This document shows, one piece after another, positions 1 through 9,077 of a DNA stretch of 64,000 bases (positions within the stretch are counted from its first letter, which is position 1; every line of letters begins with the position of its first letter). The stretch lies in the NCBI GenBank assembly GCA_947449835.1, contig CANFSZ010000006.1, forward strand, positions 17,666 through 81,665. Reading direction: 5' to 3'. The position numbers and the translations under genes were made by a program. The DNA comes from Opitutia bacterium (GTDB lineage Bacteria; Verrucomicrobiota; Verrucomicrobiia; Opitutales; Opitutaceae). The notes under the pieces were generated by a model. That model had not been told where the DNA came from, made no database searches, and saw nothing but the letters and a program-made list of their open reading frames with translations.

Positions 1-957
1 GCAGTCATCGGGCGTTCGTGGCAATTTCGTGAGTCCGTGGCGGATACCAAGAAACACCTGATTGCCGAAAATCGGCCGCTCTCCCGTTTTCACTACGATC
101 TGTTGCCGTACTCGAACTACCACAACAACGGCGTGGCGGATTTCCGCATCGAAACGCGGCTGTGGTTCATGAAGCCGGGTCCGCACAATCGTCAGGGGCC
201 GGACGAAACCGCGGACGCGATGGCCCGCGCGCAAAACGCGCCGTGGATCGAGCCCGGCGTGACCCAAGATCCAAATTATCCCTCGTGGCTTTACCTAACG
301 CCGAAGTTGATCCTCGCGCCGGGTGAGCGAAAACTGGTCACGTTTGCATGGGCCGCCGAGGGGGAGCCGGGCTGGTTGATCGCCCGCGGAAATTTATTTT
401 ATCGCGAATATATCCTACCGGAGGCGGCGGGGCGCTTTAGCTTCGGTAATCAGAAAGCTCATCATCATACGCTCTCATTTTGGAATTCGGGTACAGAGCC
501 TGAAGCGATCGAGCTGGTCCTGAAGCGCGAGGGCGCCGCGGCCAACGCGCCCTTCAAAGCCGGCGAGAAACTCGTGCGCCTGCGCGTCGTAGATTATCAA
601 CCCTCGGTCGCGCCGGTCGAGGTGCTGAAGCTACAACCGCTACAACTGCGGGTGCGCGCGGAGCACGCTGGGACGGTGGAAACGTTTCGCTCTTGGCAAC
701 CGGGTTATCGCGTGAGCGTAGATGCGCACCCGGTGCGCGTGTTTCGTTCGCCAAATGGTTTGGTCGCTTTCCAAGTGCCCGCGGGCTCGCACTTGGCTGA
801 CGTGCGATTTAGAGGCACGCCGGAATTACGCGTCGCCGCCAAATGGAGCCTGTTGATGGGCGGATTATTTTTCGCCGCGGTGTTCGCCGAGGGCCTGCGC
901 TTAGCGCGGCGAGCTAATCCAATACCCGAACGCGACACCATGGCCGCAGGGAGTTGA
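1..957 (+). CDS. C-terminal part of a YfhO-like membrane protein (5' partial)
   Basis: The reading frame is open from the first base, so the GTG at 37 is probably internal and the true start lies outside the window. The visible part is mostly a soluble beta-rich region. It holds a 'GYRVSVDAHPVRVF' stretch and a 'VPAGSHLADVRF' stretch, followed by one hydrophobic segment (LLMGGLFFAAVFAEG) and a short basic tail. This order (extracytoplasmic beta domain with a 'G-x-x-V-x-V-D-G' and 'V-P-A-G-x-H' pattern, then a last membrane helix) is typical of the end of YfhO and related multi-spanning glycosyltransferase-like proteins. That assignment rests on pattern only. The catalytic membrane part is not visible, so no substrate is proposed. 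Confidence 0.5.
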   Translation, partial: AVIGRSWQFRESVADTKKHLIAENRPLSRFHYDLLPYSNYHNNGVADFRIETRLWFMKPGPHNRQGPDETADAMARAQNAPWIEPGVTQDPNYPSWLYLTPKLILAPGERKLVTFAWAAEGEPGWLIARGNLFYREYILPEAAGRFSFGNQKAHHHTLSFWNSGTEPEAIELVLKREGAAANAPFKAGEKLVRLRVVDYQPSVAPVEVLKLQPLQLRVRAEHAGTVETFRSWQPGYRVSVDAHPVRVFRSPNGLVAFQVPAGSHLADVRFRGTPELRVAAKWSLLMGGLFFAAVFAEGLRLARRANPIPERDTMAAGS

Positions 958-994
958 ATTAAATTTTAGCGGCAGGCGCACGCCGACGACGACG

Positions 995-1373
995 TCAGAC
1001 GCCAAACCCCAGAGCGGTGGCGGCCATGATCGCGGCGTAAGTCGACGGCTCGGGGATCGGCCGAAGCTCTGTGTTATAATAAAGGCGGCCCTGATCGGTG
1101 ACCCAAGCGGTTTTAAATCCGAGATTCGCACCAGAGAAGGAGATTAAATTTTCGGGGGCGATATCGGTAACCGTGCCAGTGGAGTTGAGCGTCGCGGACC
1201 GGCCGCTGATCTGAGAAAAATTGGTCGTCACCTTCCAGATATCATCGCTGCCTACGGCGGTGCCGTTGTTGACCCAGTTGACGACGGTGACTTTTACGCC
1301 GGCCGCGATGTTAAGATTAGTGGTGGTGAGCTTGGTGGCGGTGTTTGAGCCAAAGTCGATGGTGGTATTTTTA
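995..1373 (-). pseudogene. PEP-CTERM protein remnant, truncated at both ends
   Basis: On the minus strand the frame encodes a beta-rich secreted-type segment ending in 'PIPEPSTYAAIMAATALGFGV'. This is a PEP-CTERM sorting signal, normally a PEP motif, a hydrophobic helix and a terminal Arg cluster recognised by exosortase. Here a TGA (995-997) falls after the helix, and the Arg run (RRRRR) follows in frame but untranslated. The 5' end is also missing: upstream lies the left end of an IS630-type element at 1374, and no signal peptide is present. Removing the IS in silico gives an in-frame stop just upstream, so the N-terminus was lost in a separate event. The product would lack both export and sorting signals. 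This is read as a pseudogene. Confidence 0.7.
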
Positions 1374-1402
1374 GAGCATTTTAAATTTAACTGTAGCCAT
1401 AA
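1374..1402 (+). repeat. Left terminal inverted repeat of the IS630-type element
   Basis: This starts gagcattttaaattt and ends tagccataa. It pairs with the reverse complement of 2346-2374 with four mismatches. The preceding TA at 1372-1373 is the presumed duplicated target. Confidence 0.85.
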
Positions 1403-1427
1403 GTTTGAATGCATGCGACGTGAGAGA

Positions 1428-2367
1428 TGAAAACACTGTCGCTGGATTTGAGGGAGCGGATCGTGGGGCCTATGATGAGAAGCAAGGGACGAGGGAGGAG
1501 ATTGCACGGCGCTTTCGGGTGTCGCTCGGCATGGTGAAGAAGCTGCTCCAGCAGCGGAGCAAAACGCAGGACCTCGGCGACCGGCATCGTTTTTTCGGGT
1601 CGAAAAGCGAAGTTGCTACAGATCTATCGTGAGCGACTCGAAAAACTGGTCGCCGCCGAACCGGACCTGACCCTGGCGCAGATCAAGGCCCGGCTGTCGA
1701 TGAGCTGCACCGTTCCGGCGCTACATTACGCCCTGCTAGCGCTGGGGCTGACATATAAAAAAAGACGCTCCACGCGGCCGAACAAAACCGGCCCGATGTC
1801 GCCGCCACTCGGCAACAGTGGAAGTCGGAATAAAGCCGCTTCGAGGCGAGCAGGCTCGTCTTCATCGACGAATCGGCGGCCAAAACAAACATGACGCGCC
1901 TGCGCGGGCGAGCCCCGCGCAGGCCAGCCTCTGGCGGCGAGCTGTCCGCACGGCCATTGGAAAACCACCACGATGATCTCCTCCGTTCGCTTGGACGGCA
2001 CGAGCGCCTGCATGACAATCGAAGGGCGACCAACACCAAGGTCATCCAAGCCTACGTGAGGGAAATCCTCGTGCCGACCCTGCGCTCTGGCGACATAGTC
2101 GTGCTGTACAATCTCGGGGCCTACAAAAACGAAGCCACCCTCGCTCTGATCTCCGCCGCCGGTGCGCAAACCCGGTTTCTGCCCGCCTACTCGCAGGATC
2201 TGAACCCCATCGAATTGATATGGAGTATGGTCAAAGCTCTCTTGTTGCGCGACGCCGAAGCGCGCTCCGAGTCCGCCCTCCTGCAGGCAATCACCCAAGC
2301 CCTCGCCGCCGTCACGGCCAATGACGCCAAGGACTGGTTTGCCCATTATGGCTATAGTTTAACTTAA
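1428..2367 (+). pseudogene. IS630-family transposase, multiply frameshifted
   Basis: Translation pieces in successive frames reconstruct an IS630-type transposase. They give an N-terminal HTH ('TREEIARRFRVSLGMVKKLL'), a linker ('LTLAQIKARL'), the first DDE region ('LVFIDESAAKTNM' at about 1855-1893), the second ('GDIVVLYNLGAYKN' near 2090-2130) and the third ('DLNPIELIWSMVK' near 2200-2235). Lesions include a missing G near 1468, an extra T in the T-run near 1590, a missing A in the A-run near 1757, an in-frame TAA near 1832 and further shifts near 1920 and 2030. The second catalytic Asp, normally in 'VVLDNLGAH', is replaced by Tyr (TAC at 2107-2109). The element therefore cannot make active transposase. 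Confidence 0.88.
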
Positions 2368-2374
2368 AATACTC
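2346..2374 (-). repeat. Right terminal inverted repeat of the IS630-type element
   Basis: The reverse complement begins gagtattttaagtta and ends tagccataa, matching the left repeat. It is followed by TA at 2375-2376. The outermost base together with that TA forms the TAG stop of the neighbouring aminotransferase. Confidence 0.85.
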
Positions 2375-3525
2375 TAGCGCTTTAATTTCAACAACCGCTC
2401 ACCCGCTGCGTGGAGCGTCGCGGGCTTCTTGGCAAAATTGAGCCGCACGTAGCGGTTTTCGCCGTTCGCAAAAAAACTTGAGCCTGGGACGGGCGCGACG
2501 CCGATCTCCTTCGTCATCCAGTGCGCGAATTCCACGTCGCTCGCGTAGCCGAAAGGCGAAATATCAAGCATCACAAAATAAGCTCCTTCAGGCCGCGTGT
2601 AACTCAAGCCCGTCTGGTCGAGATAACTCAGCAACACATCACGCGAGGCCGCGTACTCCGCCGCCAACCCATCGTAGTAGCTCGCCGGAAAATTCAGCGC
2701 CGTCACCACCGCGTGTTGCAACGGTGCCGCCGCGCCCACCGTCAGAAAATCATGCACTTTACGCGCCTGCGCGATCACCCCCGGCGCCGCATGGAGATAG
2801 CCGAGCCGCCAACCCGTGATCGAAAACGTCTTCGACAACGACGAACACATGAGTGTGCGCTGAGCCATACCGGGCAACGTCGAGAAATACGTGTGTCGAT
2901 GCGGCGCGAAGACGATGTGCTCATAAACTTCGTCCGTGAGCACCCAAGTATCGAATTCCTCGGCGAGCGCCGCGATCTGCAAAAGCTCCTCGCGCGTAAA
3001 CACCCGGCCGCATGGATTCGATGGGTTGCATAAAACAAACGCCTTCAAACCGCTCGCAAACACCCGCCGCAGCTCCGCCGGATCAAAGCGATAATGCGGC
3101 GGATGCAACGGCACGTGCACGGGCTGCGCGCCGGAGAGAATCGCATCGGCATTATAGTTTTCGTAAAAGGGAGAGAACATCCCTACTTTGTCCCCCGGAT
3201 CACACACGGTCATGAACGCGGCCATCATCGCCTCGGTCGCGCCGCAGGTCACCACGAGCTCGCGGTCCGCATCCACGGGCCGCCCTGTGAAACGCGCGAT
3301 CTTCGCGCCCAGGGCCGCGCGTAATTCAGGCGCACCCCAGGTCACGGCGTATTGGTGTCGCCCGGCATCCATCGCAGCTTTGCCCGCCTCCACGAGCGCG
3401 GCCGGCGGGTCCCAATCAGGAAAACCTTGCGAGAGATTAATCGCGCCGTGTTGCGCGGCGACGCGCGACATCTCGCGGATGAGCGACTCGGTGAAACCAG
3501 CGGTGCGGTGCGACGTACGGGGCAT
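2374..3525 (-). CDS. Class I/II PLP-dependent aminotransferase
   Basis: This is a cytosolic fold-type I aminotransferase of 383 residues, the usual length. It has the family's N-terminal 'NLSQGFPDWDPP' motif (30-41), 'QYAVTWGAPELR' (58-69), 'NPSNPCGR' (167-174), the PLP-phenol contact 'DEVYEH' (198-203) and the Schiff-base lysine in 'SLSKTFSITGWRLGY' (Lys232). The 'Q-G-F-P-D' start and the overall pattern resemble the kynurenine/methionine aminotransferase (YbdL-like) branch, so a glutamine- or methionine-type amino donor is plausible but not shown. Its TAG stop is formed at the junction with the IS630 element. Without the insertion the same position would read TAA, so the protein is unchanged. 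Confidence 0.9.
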   Translation of the reverse strand: MPRTSHRTAGFTESLIREMSRVAAQHGAINLSQGFPDWDPPAALVEAGKAAMDAGRHQYAVTWGAPELRAALGAKIARFTGRPVDADRELVVTCGATEAMMAAFMTVCDPGDKVGMFSPFYENYNADAILSGAQPVHVPLHPPHYRFDPAELRRVFASGLKAFVLCNPSNPCGRVFTREELLQIAALAEEFDTWVLTDEVYEHIVFAPHRHTYFSTLPGMAQRTLMCSSLSKTFSITGWRLGYLHAAPGVIAQARKVHDFLTVGAAAPLQHAVVTALNFPASYYDGLAAEYAASRDVLLSYLDQTGLSYTRPEGAYFVMLDISPFGYASDVEFAHWMTKEIGVAPVPGSSFFANGENRYVRLNFAKKPATLHAAGERLLKLKR

Positions 3526-3588
3526 GGAGAAATAGTGGGAGGAAAACCGCGCGAGAAAATCAATCGCCGCAAAGCAGCGACCGCACGA

Positions 3589-4467
3589 TCACGGAATTTT
3601 TAACGTCATGCCTTCTTTTAGCGGCGTGCTCGCACCGGCGGGCAGCACATCGCGGTTGGCCTCAATCAGAGACTGGACGCGGGCGTTGGTGGCGGCGCCG
3701 TAATATTTTTTTGCGATGGCGTAGAGCGAGTCTTTCGCCGCGACCGTGTGCCGCCTACCGCCGGCTGCGCTCGGAGTGGAGGCCTTGCCGCGCAGACCGG
3801 CTGCGTTGGCGGGCGTTTGAAAATCAGTGCTGGGTTCCGGCTCACGATTAGCGATGGGCGCGAGCGTGATGGCTGAGGCTTCGTCCGCCGCCGCCGGCGC
3901 GGGGAGACGCGCATCCACGCTTTCAGCGGTAGCGCCACGAGGTACAGAACCGAGGCTAGTGGGCGCGCTGCCGCTCAAGCCGCGCAGGGTGGCGAGTTCG
4001 TTGCGGAGCTGTTCATTTTCGCGCTCGAGGCGTTCACGTTGATCAAAACCGTCGAGCCGCACTTCGCGTGAGTCGAGCGGCTGATTGGGCAACGTGCGCC
4101 CGAAATCACGTTTCGCCGCCTCAATCTGTTGGCGCACGAGCGGCGCTTGGCGGGAGTTGGGCTGTTGCTCGAGGTACTTGCGGAAATGATAAATGGCGGC
4201 GATCGGGTCTTTGATGTGCTGTTTATAGATGAGACCGGCTTCAAGGTGCGACTCGGGCGAGGCCTCGCCGCGCCGAGCGATCACGCGCAGAAATGTCGAC
4301 AGCGCTTCCTGCGGCCGGCCCTGTTTGACCAGTTGCTGACCTTCACGGTACGCAGCGTCATCTGTCTCCGCGCTCAAGCCCAAGCTCTCACCGGGACCAC
4401 AACCTGCGCCCGCCAGCCCAAAGGCTAGCACCGTTAACGCGGAGAGATTTTTAAAAAACTTGAACAT
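3589..4467 (-). CDS. LysM-domain lipoprotein with TPR-like and coiled-coil regions
   Basis: The 292-residue envelope protein starts with a lipoprotein signal peptide whose lipobox ends 'LAGAGC' (Cys23). Residues 35-115 look like a short tetratricopeptide array ('REGQQLVKQGRPQEALSTFL', 'AIYHFRKYLEQQP'). A charged coiled coil follows (about 130-160, 'RERLERENEQLRNELATLRG'), then an Ala/Pro-rich linker. A C-terminal LysM domain covers about 238-292 ('HTVAAKDSLYAIAKKYYG' to 'GMTLKIP'). LysM binds peptidoglycan glycan, so the protein probably tethers a membrane-anchored scaffold to the wall. It is transcribed away from kdsD, with 77 bp between the starts, so the two share a control region. Confidence 0.8.
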   Translation of the reverse strand: MFKFFKNLSALTVLAFGLAGAGCGPGESLGLSAETDDAAYREGQQLVKQGRPQEALSTFLRVIARRGEASPESHLEAGLIYKQHIKDPIAAIYHFRKYLEQQPNSRQAPLVRQQIEAAKRDFGRTLPNQPLDSREVRLDGFDQRERLERENEQLRNELATLRGLSGSAPTSLGSVPRGATAESVDARLPAPAAADEASAITLAPIANREPEPSTDFQTPANAAGLRGKASTPSAAGGRRHTVAAKDSLYAIAKKYYGAATNARVQSLIEANRDVLPAGASTPLKEGMTLKIP

Positions 4468-4544
4468 CGGAAACAGGGAAAGGGATTGAATGCAAATGAG
4501 CCTTCCCTAAGTTCCAGCCTCCGCCCTCGCGGTTCAAATCATAA

Positions 4545-5534
4545 ATGGCCATAGCTCCGAAATCCGCCCTCGCCCGCGCCCGCCGCTGCTTCCGTATCGA
4601 AGGCGAGGCCCTCACCGCCACCGCCCGGAGCTTAGACCGGGAATTTGTCGCCACCGCTCGCGCCGTCGAATCTACGGTTGCCGCCAGTGGTAAACTGATC
4701 TTCAGCGGCGTCGGCAAATCCGCCCACATCGCCCAAAAAATCGCCGCGACTTTCAACAGTACCGGCGTCGCCTCGTGTTTTCTCGACGCGACGCAGGCGC
4801 TCCACGGTGATCTCGGGCTCTGCGCCGAGGGCGATCTCGCGATTCTGCTCAGCAACAGCGGACAATCCGAAGAAATCCTGCGCCTCGTGCCGCTCTTAAA
4901 ACGTTTCGGCCTGCGCGTCGTGGCGTTCACCGCCCAAAGCGATTCCGACCTCGCTCGCACCGCAGACCACCGCCTCCTCTACCGCGTTCCCCGCGAAGCC
5001 TGCCCGCTCAAACTCGCCCCGACGGCGAGCACCACCGCCGCCCTCGCCCTCGGCGACGCGCTCGCGATGGTAATCCTCGAAGCCCGCGGCCTCACGCGCG
5101 ACGACTTCGCGCGCTTCCATCCAGCGGGCAACCTCGGCCGCGTGCTGCTGCTGCGCGTGCGCGACATCATGCGCACAGCCGACCGCCTCCCCATCGCAGC
5201 GGACACCGTCACGCTCCAAGACGCGATTCTCGCGATGACCAAGGCCAAGAGCGGCAGCATCGCCCTCGTCGCCCAAAAAACCGGGCGCCTTTCCGGCATT
5301 CTCACCGACGGAGATTTTCGTCGCAGCGCGCTCACGGGGCCCGATTTCTTGAGTCGCCCCGTGGCTGCGTTCATGACGCGCAAACCCAAAACCATCTCCG
5401 CCGAAGCCCTCGGCGTCGACGCGCTCCGTCTCTTTGAGGCCCACAAGATCGACGATCTCATCGTCGTCGATGCTCAAGGCCGCCCCGTCGGCCTGATCGA
5501 CGGACAGGATTTGCCGAAGTTGAAAATCGTGTGA
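4545..5534 (+). CDS. kdsD: Arabinose-5-phosphate isomerase (SIS + two CBS domains)
   Basis: This is predicted to convert ribulose-5-phosphate to arabinose-5-phosphate, the first committed step of KDO synthesis for lipopolysaccharide. The 329 residues match the KdsD/GutQ/KpsF family in length and order. An N-terminal SIS sugar-isomerase domain (about 35-185) carries 'GVGKSAHIAQKIAATFNSTG' and 'LLSNSGQSEEIL', then 'FHPAGNLGR' precedes two CBS domains (about 205-325, 'VRDIMRT' and 'VAAFMTRKP'). The end overlaps the next gene by four bases (GTGA), so the two are translationally coupled. Assignment to KdsD rather than GutQ rests on this being the only such gene in view. Confidence 0.9.
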   Translation: MAIAPKSALARARRCFRIEGEALTATARSLDREFVATARAVESTVAASGKLIFSGVGKSAHIAQKIAATFNSTGVASCFLDATQALHGDLGLCAEGDLAILLSNSGQSEEILRLVPLLKRFGLRVVAFTAQSDSDLARTADHRLLYRVPREACPLKLAPTASTTAALALGDALAMVILEARGLTRDDFARFHPAGNLGRVLLLRVRDIMRTADRLPIAADTVTLQDAILAMTKAKSGSIALVAQKTGRLSGILTDGDFRRSALTGPDFLSRPVAAFMTRKPKTISAEALGVDALRLFEAHKIDDLIVVDAQGRPVGLIDGQDLPKLKIV

Positions 5535-6796
5535 AGCCCCCTATCCGCATCGCCATCGTTGGCCTCGGCGGATTCGCCGGTTCACACCACACCGCCGTCG
5601 CTCGCCTCGAGGAACGCGGCCACGCCAAACTCATCTGCACCTGCGATCCGCGCGCCGATGGGTTCGCTAAAGAACGCGAATCCCTAGGCTTCGCCGCTCG
5701 AGGCGTGCAGATTTTTACCGATTACCGCGCCATGCTCGCTGCTTGCGCGCGCGATCTCGACCTCGTCGTCATCCCCACGCCGATCAATCTCCACGCCGAG
5801 ATGCACGCGGCGGCCACCGCCCTCGGCCTGCCTGTTTATCTCGAGAAACCGCCCACGCTCGATCACGCCGAGCTCGAGCGTATGATCACGGCTGATACGC
5901 GCGCGGCGAAATCCTCCTTCGTTGGTTTCAACTTCATCGTCGAAAAACCGCGTCTCGCATTGAAAGAACGCCTGCTCGCGGGCGAGTTCGGCGCGTTGCG
6001 CAGCACGACGCTCAGCGCACTCTGGCCGCGACCGGCGAGCTACTTCCAGCGCAACGACTGGGCCGGGCGCCTCATGATGGCGGACCGAGCTGTCCTCGAT
6101 TCGTGTTTTGGCAACGCCATGGCGCACTTCGTCCATAACATGTTGTTCTGGGCCGGGCCGCACGTGTTACACAGCTGGGCACAACTCGCCACCGTTCGCG
6201 CCGAACTTTACCGCGCGCATGCCATCGAGGGCGCGGACACTTTTTTCGTCGAGGCGACGACTACCACCGGCGTGAATCAGCGCTTCGCCCTCTCACACGC
6301 CTGCGCCGGCACCGCCTCGCACAACGAAACCCTGCTCTGCGAGCGCGCCACGCTGCACTACGTCGTAGGCCGGCAGATCGAGATTCGCTGGCACGACGGC
6401 CGCATCGAACGCAGCACACCCGAGCCCTTCGACGGCCTCGAGTGCAATCACCTCGATTATTACCGTTACCTCCGCGGTGAAACGTCGCGCCCCGCGACAT
6501 CGCTCGTCGACTCGCGCCCATTCGTCGCGCTCAACGATCTCGCGCACGTCTCCAGTAGCATCATCGCGTCGATTCCAGCTCACCTCATCTCGGGCGTGCG
6601 CGATGAAAAGGAGCAAAAAGATTACCTCAATGTCGCCGGCATTAACACCGTCTGTGAGGCGTTTCTCGCGCGCGGCATCTGGCCCGGCGCGCACGGCTGG
6701 AACCACCCGGGAAGCGAAAACACAACGCCCGCCGACCTATCGCGTTTCGAAGCTATAATCCGAGCGATGGCCATGCCGCACCGTAAGGCCGATTAA
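5531..6796 (+). CDS. Gfo/Idh/MocA family oxidoreductase
   Basis: This NAD(P)-dependent sugar-type dehydrogenase has 421 residues. The N-terminal Rossmann fold has 'IAIVGLGGFAGSHH' (about 6-19), and the family lysine-proline motif is 'VYLEKPPTLDH' (about 95-105). A C-terminal alpha/beta domain follows. It starts with GTG inside the stop of kdsD, implying coupled expression and a possible role in surface-sugar metabolism, though the substrate is unknown. There is no signal peptide, in contrast with the Tat-exported paralogue at 49455-50723. The protein is longer than the usual 330-400 residues because of an extended C-terminus. Confidence 0.82.
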   Translation: MKPPIRIAIVGLGGFAGSHHTAVARLEERGHAKLICTCDPRADGFAKERESLGFAARGVQIFTDYRAMLAACARDLDLVVIPTPINLHAEMHAAATALGLPVYLEKPPTLDHAELERMITADTRAAKSSFVGFNFIVEKPRLALKERLLAGEFGALRSTTLSALWPRPASYFQRNDWAGRLMMADRAVLDSCFGNAMAHFVHNMLFWAGPHVLHSWAQLATVRAELYRAHAIEGADTFFVEATTTTGVNQRFALSHACAGTASHNETLLCERATLHYVVGRQIEIRWHDGRIERSTPEPFDGLECNHLDYYRYLRGETSRPATSLVDSRPFVALNDLAHVSSSIIASIPAHLISGVRDEKEQKDYLNVAGINTVCEAFLARGIWPGAHGWNHPGSENTTPADLSRFEAIIRAMAMPHRKAD

Positions 6797-6890
6797 CGCC
6801 GAACCCACGCGGCGCTAATTTCCGCGGACCACGCGGCTCAACATTCGCCACTCGCTTTACTCCCTGAGACCCTCACGCCAAATTTTTCCC

Positions 6891-8528
6891 ATGCCCACGC
6901 CCGCCTTCTTTTATCAAGACCCGCTGCCCCTCGGCCCCGACGACACCGTTTATCGCCTCCTCACCAAGGAAGGCGTGAGCACCACGACCTTCGAAGGCCG
7001 GGAAATTCTCAAAGTCGCGCCCGAGACTCTCGCCTACCTCGCTCAGCACGCCTTTCACGACACGTCGTTTTTCCTCCGCTCGAAACACGTCGCCCAAGTC
7101 GCCGCCATACTCGACGACCCCGCCGCCAGCGCCAACGACCGCTATGTCGCCCTCACCCTGCTCAAAAACGCCGAGATCGCCGCGCGTGGTATTCTCCCGA
7201 TGTGCCAGGACACCGGCACCGCCACCATCCTCGGCAAAAAAGGCCAACAAGTCTGGACCGGCGCCAACGACGCCGAGTGGCTGAGTCGCGGCGTCTACGA
7301 CTGCTACACCAAGGAAAACCTCCGCTACTCCCAAGTCGCACCGATCGATCTCTGGAAAGAGGTCAACACGGGCACCAATCTCCCGGCCCAAATCGATCTC
7401 TACGCCACCGAGGGCGCGAAGTACGAATTCCTCTTCGTCGCCAAAGGCGGCGGCTCCGCCAACAAAATGTTTCTCTACCAAGAAACCAAGGCGCTGCTCA
7501 ATCCGAAGAGCCTCGAAAAATTCGTCGCCGACAAACTCCAATACCTCGGCACCAGCGCTTGCCCGCCCTATCACCTCGTCTTCGTCATCGGCGGCACCAG
7601 CGCCGAAGCGTGCCTGAAAACCCTCAAGCTCGCCTCCGCCAAATACCTCGACGCGCTCCCCACCACCGGCAACGAACACGGCCGCGCCTTCCGCGACCTC
7701 GATTGGGAAAAGAAAATCCTCGAGATCGCCCAAAACAGCAAAATCGGCGCCCAATTCGGTGGTAAATATTTCGCCCTCGATGTCCGCGTCGTCCGTCTGA
7801 CGCGCCACGGCGCCAGCTGCCCCGTCGGCATGGGCGTCTCGTGTAGCGCCGACCGCAACATCAAAGCCAAGATCACCCAAGACGGCGTTTTCCTCGAAGC
7901 GATGGAAACCAACCCCGGTCGCTTTATCCCGGAAGCCGACCGCCGCTTCAAAGACGACAATATTGTCAAAATCGATCTCCGCCGCCCGATGCCCGAGATC
8001 CTCGCCGAGCTCTCCAAATATCCGGTCACCACTCGCGTCTCGCTCACCGGCCCAATGATCGTCGCCCGCGACAGCGCCCACGCGAAACTCCAGGAGCGCA
8101 TCGACACCGGCCTCGGCCTGCCCGACTACGTTAAAAATCACCCCATCTACTACGCTGGTCCCGCCAAGACCCCCGCCGGTTTCGCCTCTGGCTCCTTCGG
8201 TCCCACGACCGCCGGCCGCATGGATAGTTACGTAAACAATTTCCAAGCTCTCGGCGGTTCCATGATCATGCTCGCCAAGGGCAACCGCAGCCAAGCCGTC
8301 ACCAAATCCTGCAAGGCCCACGGCGGATTTTACCTCGGTAGCATCGGCGGTCCGGCCGCGATCTTGGCGCAGGACAACATCAAGAAAGTCGAAGTCCTCG
8401 AATACCCCGAACTCGGCATGGAAGCGATTTGGAAGATCGAAGTGAAGGACTTCCCCGCCTTCATCCTCGTCGACGACAAGGGCAACGATTTCTTCGTCAA
8501 CAACTGCGGCATCTGCGTCCCCGGCTGA
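6891..8528 (+). CDS. Class I fumarate hydratase (4Fe-4S)
   Basis: This is predicted to interconvert fumarate and malate in the citric acid cycle, in the cytoplasm. The 545-residue protein is the single-chain FumA/FumB type. The alpha region runs about 1-330 and the beta (swivel) region about 370-545. The three cluster-binding cysteines fall at the same numbers as in the E. coli enzymes: Cys105 in 'PMCQDTGTA', Cys224 in 'TSACPPYH' and Cys318 in '[10 protein letters not shown]'. '[12 protein letters not shown]' and the C-terminal 'NNCGICVPG' are also typical. The start (ATG 6891) lies 94 bp after the preceding gene, so it probably has its own promoter. Such iron-sulfur fumarases are oxygen- and NO-sensitive. 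Confidence 0.93.
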   Translation: MPTPAFFYQDPLPLGPDDTVYRLLTKEGVSTTTFEGREILKVAPETLAYLAQHAFHDTSFFLRSKHVAQVAAILDDPAASANDRYVALTLLKNAEIAARGILPMCQDTGTATILGKKGQQVWTGANDAEWLSRGVYDCYTKENLRYSQVAPIDLWKEVNTGTNLPAQIDLYATEGAKYEFLFVAKGGGSANKMFLYQETKALLNPKSLEKFVADKLQYLGTSACPPYHLVFVIGGTSAEACLKTLKLASAKYLDALPTTGNEHGRAFRDLDWEKKILEIAQNSKIGAQFGGKYFALDVRVVRLTRHGASCPVGMGVSCSADRNIKAKITQDGVFLEAMETNPGRFIPEADRRFKDDNIVKIDLRRPMPEILAELSKYPVTTRVSLTGPMIVARDSAHAKLQERIDTGLGLPDYVKNHPIYYAGPAKTPAGFASGSFGPTTAGRMDSYVNNFQALGGSMIMLAKGNRSQAVTKSCKAHGGFYLGSIGGPAAILAQDNIKKVEVLEYPELGMEAIWKIEVKDFPAFILVDDKGNDFFVNNCGICVPG

Positions 8529-8537
8529 ACCACCGCG

Positions 8538-8966
8538 TCAGCCCAACACCGTCACGATCACCGTGCGGGCTTGAGGCGCGTGGCGGTGTTCCCACAGAAA
8601 AATCCCCTGCCACGTGCCCAGCAGTAATTTGCGGTCGGCAAACGGCACGCTCTCGCTCGTCCGCGTGAGCGCCATTTTGATGTGTGAGGGCATGTCGTCG
8701 GGCCCTTCGAGCGTGTGCTCAAACGCGGGATCGTCCGCCGGCACGAGGAGATCGAGCCACGCGACGAGATCGCGACGCGCCGAAGGATCGGCGTTTTCCA
8801 TGATCACCAAACTCGCGCTCGTGTGCTGACAAAAAATCGTCACGACTCCGCGCGTCATCCCGCTGCGTCCGAGCACGCCCGCGATCTGCTCGGTGAATTC
8901 ATGCAAACCCGCTCCGCGCGCCCGCAACGTCAGCGACTCTTGAAAAACAGCCATGCCCCGAGCCAA
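8538..8966 (-). CDS. yjbQ: YjbQ family protein (UPF0047)
   Basis: This small cytosolic protein of 142 residues spans the whole family length. It shows 'GVVTIFCQHTSASLVIMENAD' (about 40-60), 'DMPSHIKMALTRTS' and 'LGTWQGIFLWEHRH' near the C-terminus, with the conserved His/Glu set of the fold. The family is annotated as secondary thiamine-phosphate synthase because members can complement thiE mutants at low efficiency; the physiological role is unsettled. It is convergent with fumarase and stands downstream of the terminator that closes the sigma-factor operon. Confidence 0.88.
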   Translation of the reverse strand: MARGMAVFQESLTLRARGAGLHEFTEQIAGVLGRSGMTRGVVTIFCQHTSASLVIMENADPSARRDLVAWLDLLVPADDPAFEHTLEGPDDMPSHIKMALTRTSESVPFADRKLLLGTWQGIFLWEHRHAPQARTVIVTVLG

Positions 8967-9012
8967 TCGCCGCCCGCCCCGCGCTCAAGCTCGCAACCTC
9001 ACCGCCCGACGC

Positions 9013-9039
9013 AAAAAAGCCGGGCGCTCAAGCCCGGCT
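9013..9039 (-). terminator. Rho-independent terminator of the sigma/anti-sigma operon
   Basis: Reading the minus strand, agccgggc pairs with gcccggct around a short loop (9018-9025 with 9032-9039) and is followed by six T (9013-9018). It lies 38 bp past the anti-sigma stop and separates the operon from yjbQ. Confidence 0.8.
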
Positions 9040-9077
9040 GCGACCTCATCGTTTTCGACTCGGACCAAATGCCCGCC

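Larger units (their letters stand above)
1374..2374 (+). mobile_element. Degenerate IS630-family insertion sequence
   Basis: The element is 1001 bp, bounded by imperfect 29-bp terminal inverted repeats (1374-1402 and 2346-2374; 25 of 29 positions pair) and flanked on both sides by TA (1372-1373, 2375-2376). A TA duplication is the IS630/Tc1 target signature. It carries one broken transposase gene in the plus direction. Its right end touches the 3' end of the aminotransferase gene. The mismatches in the repeats and the many lesions in the transposase suggest an old, immobile copy. Confidence 0.88.
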
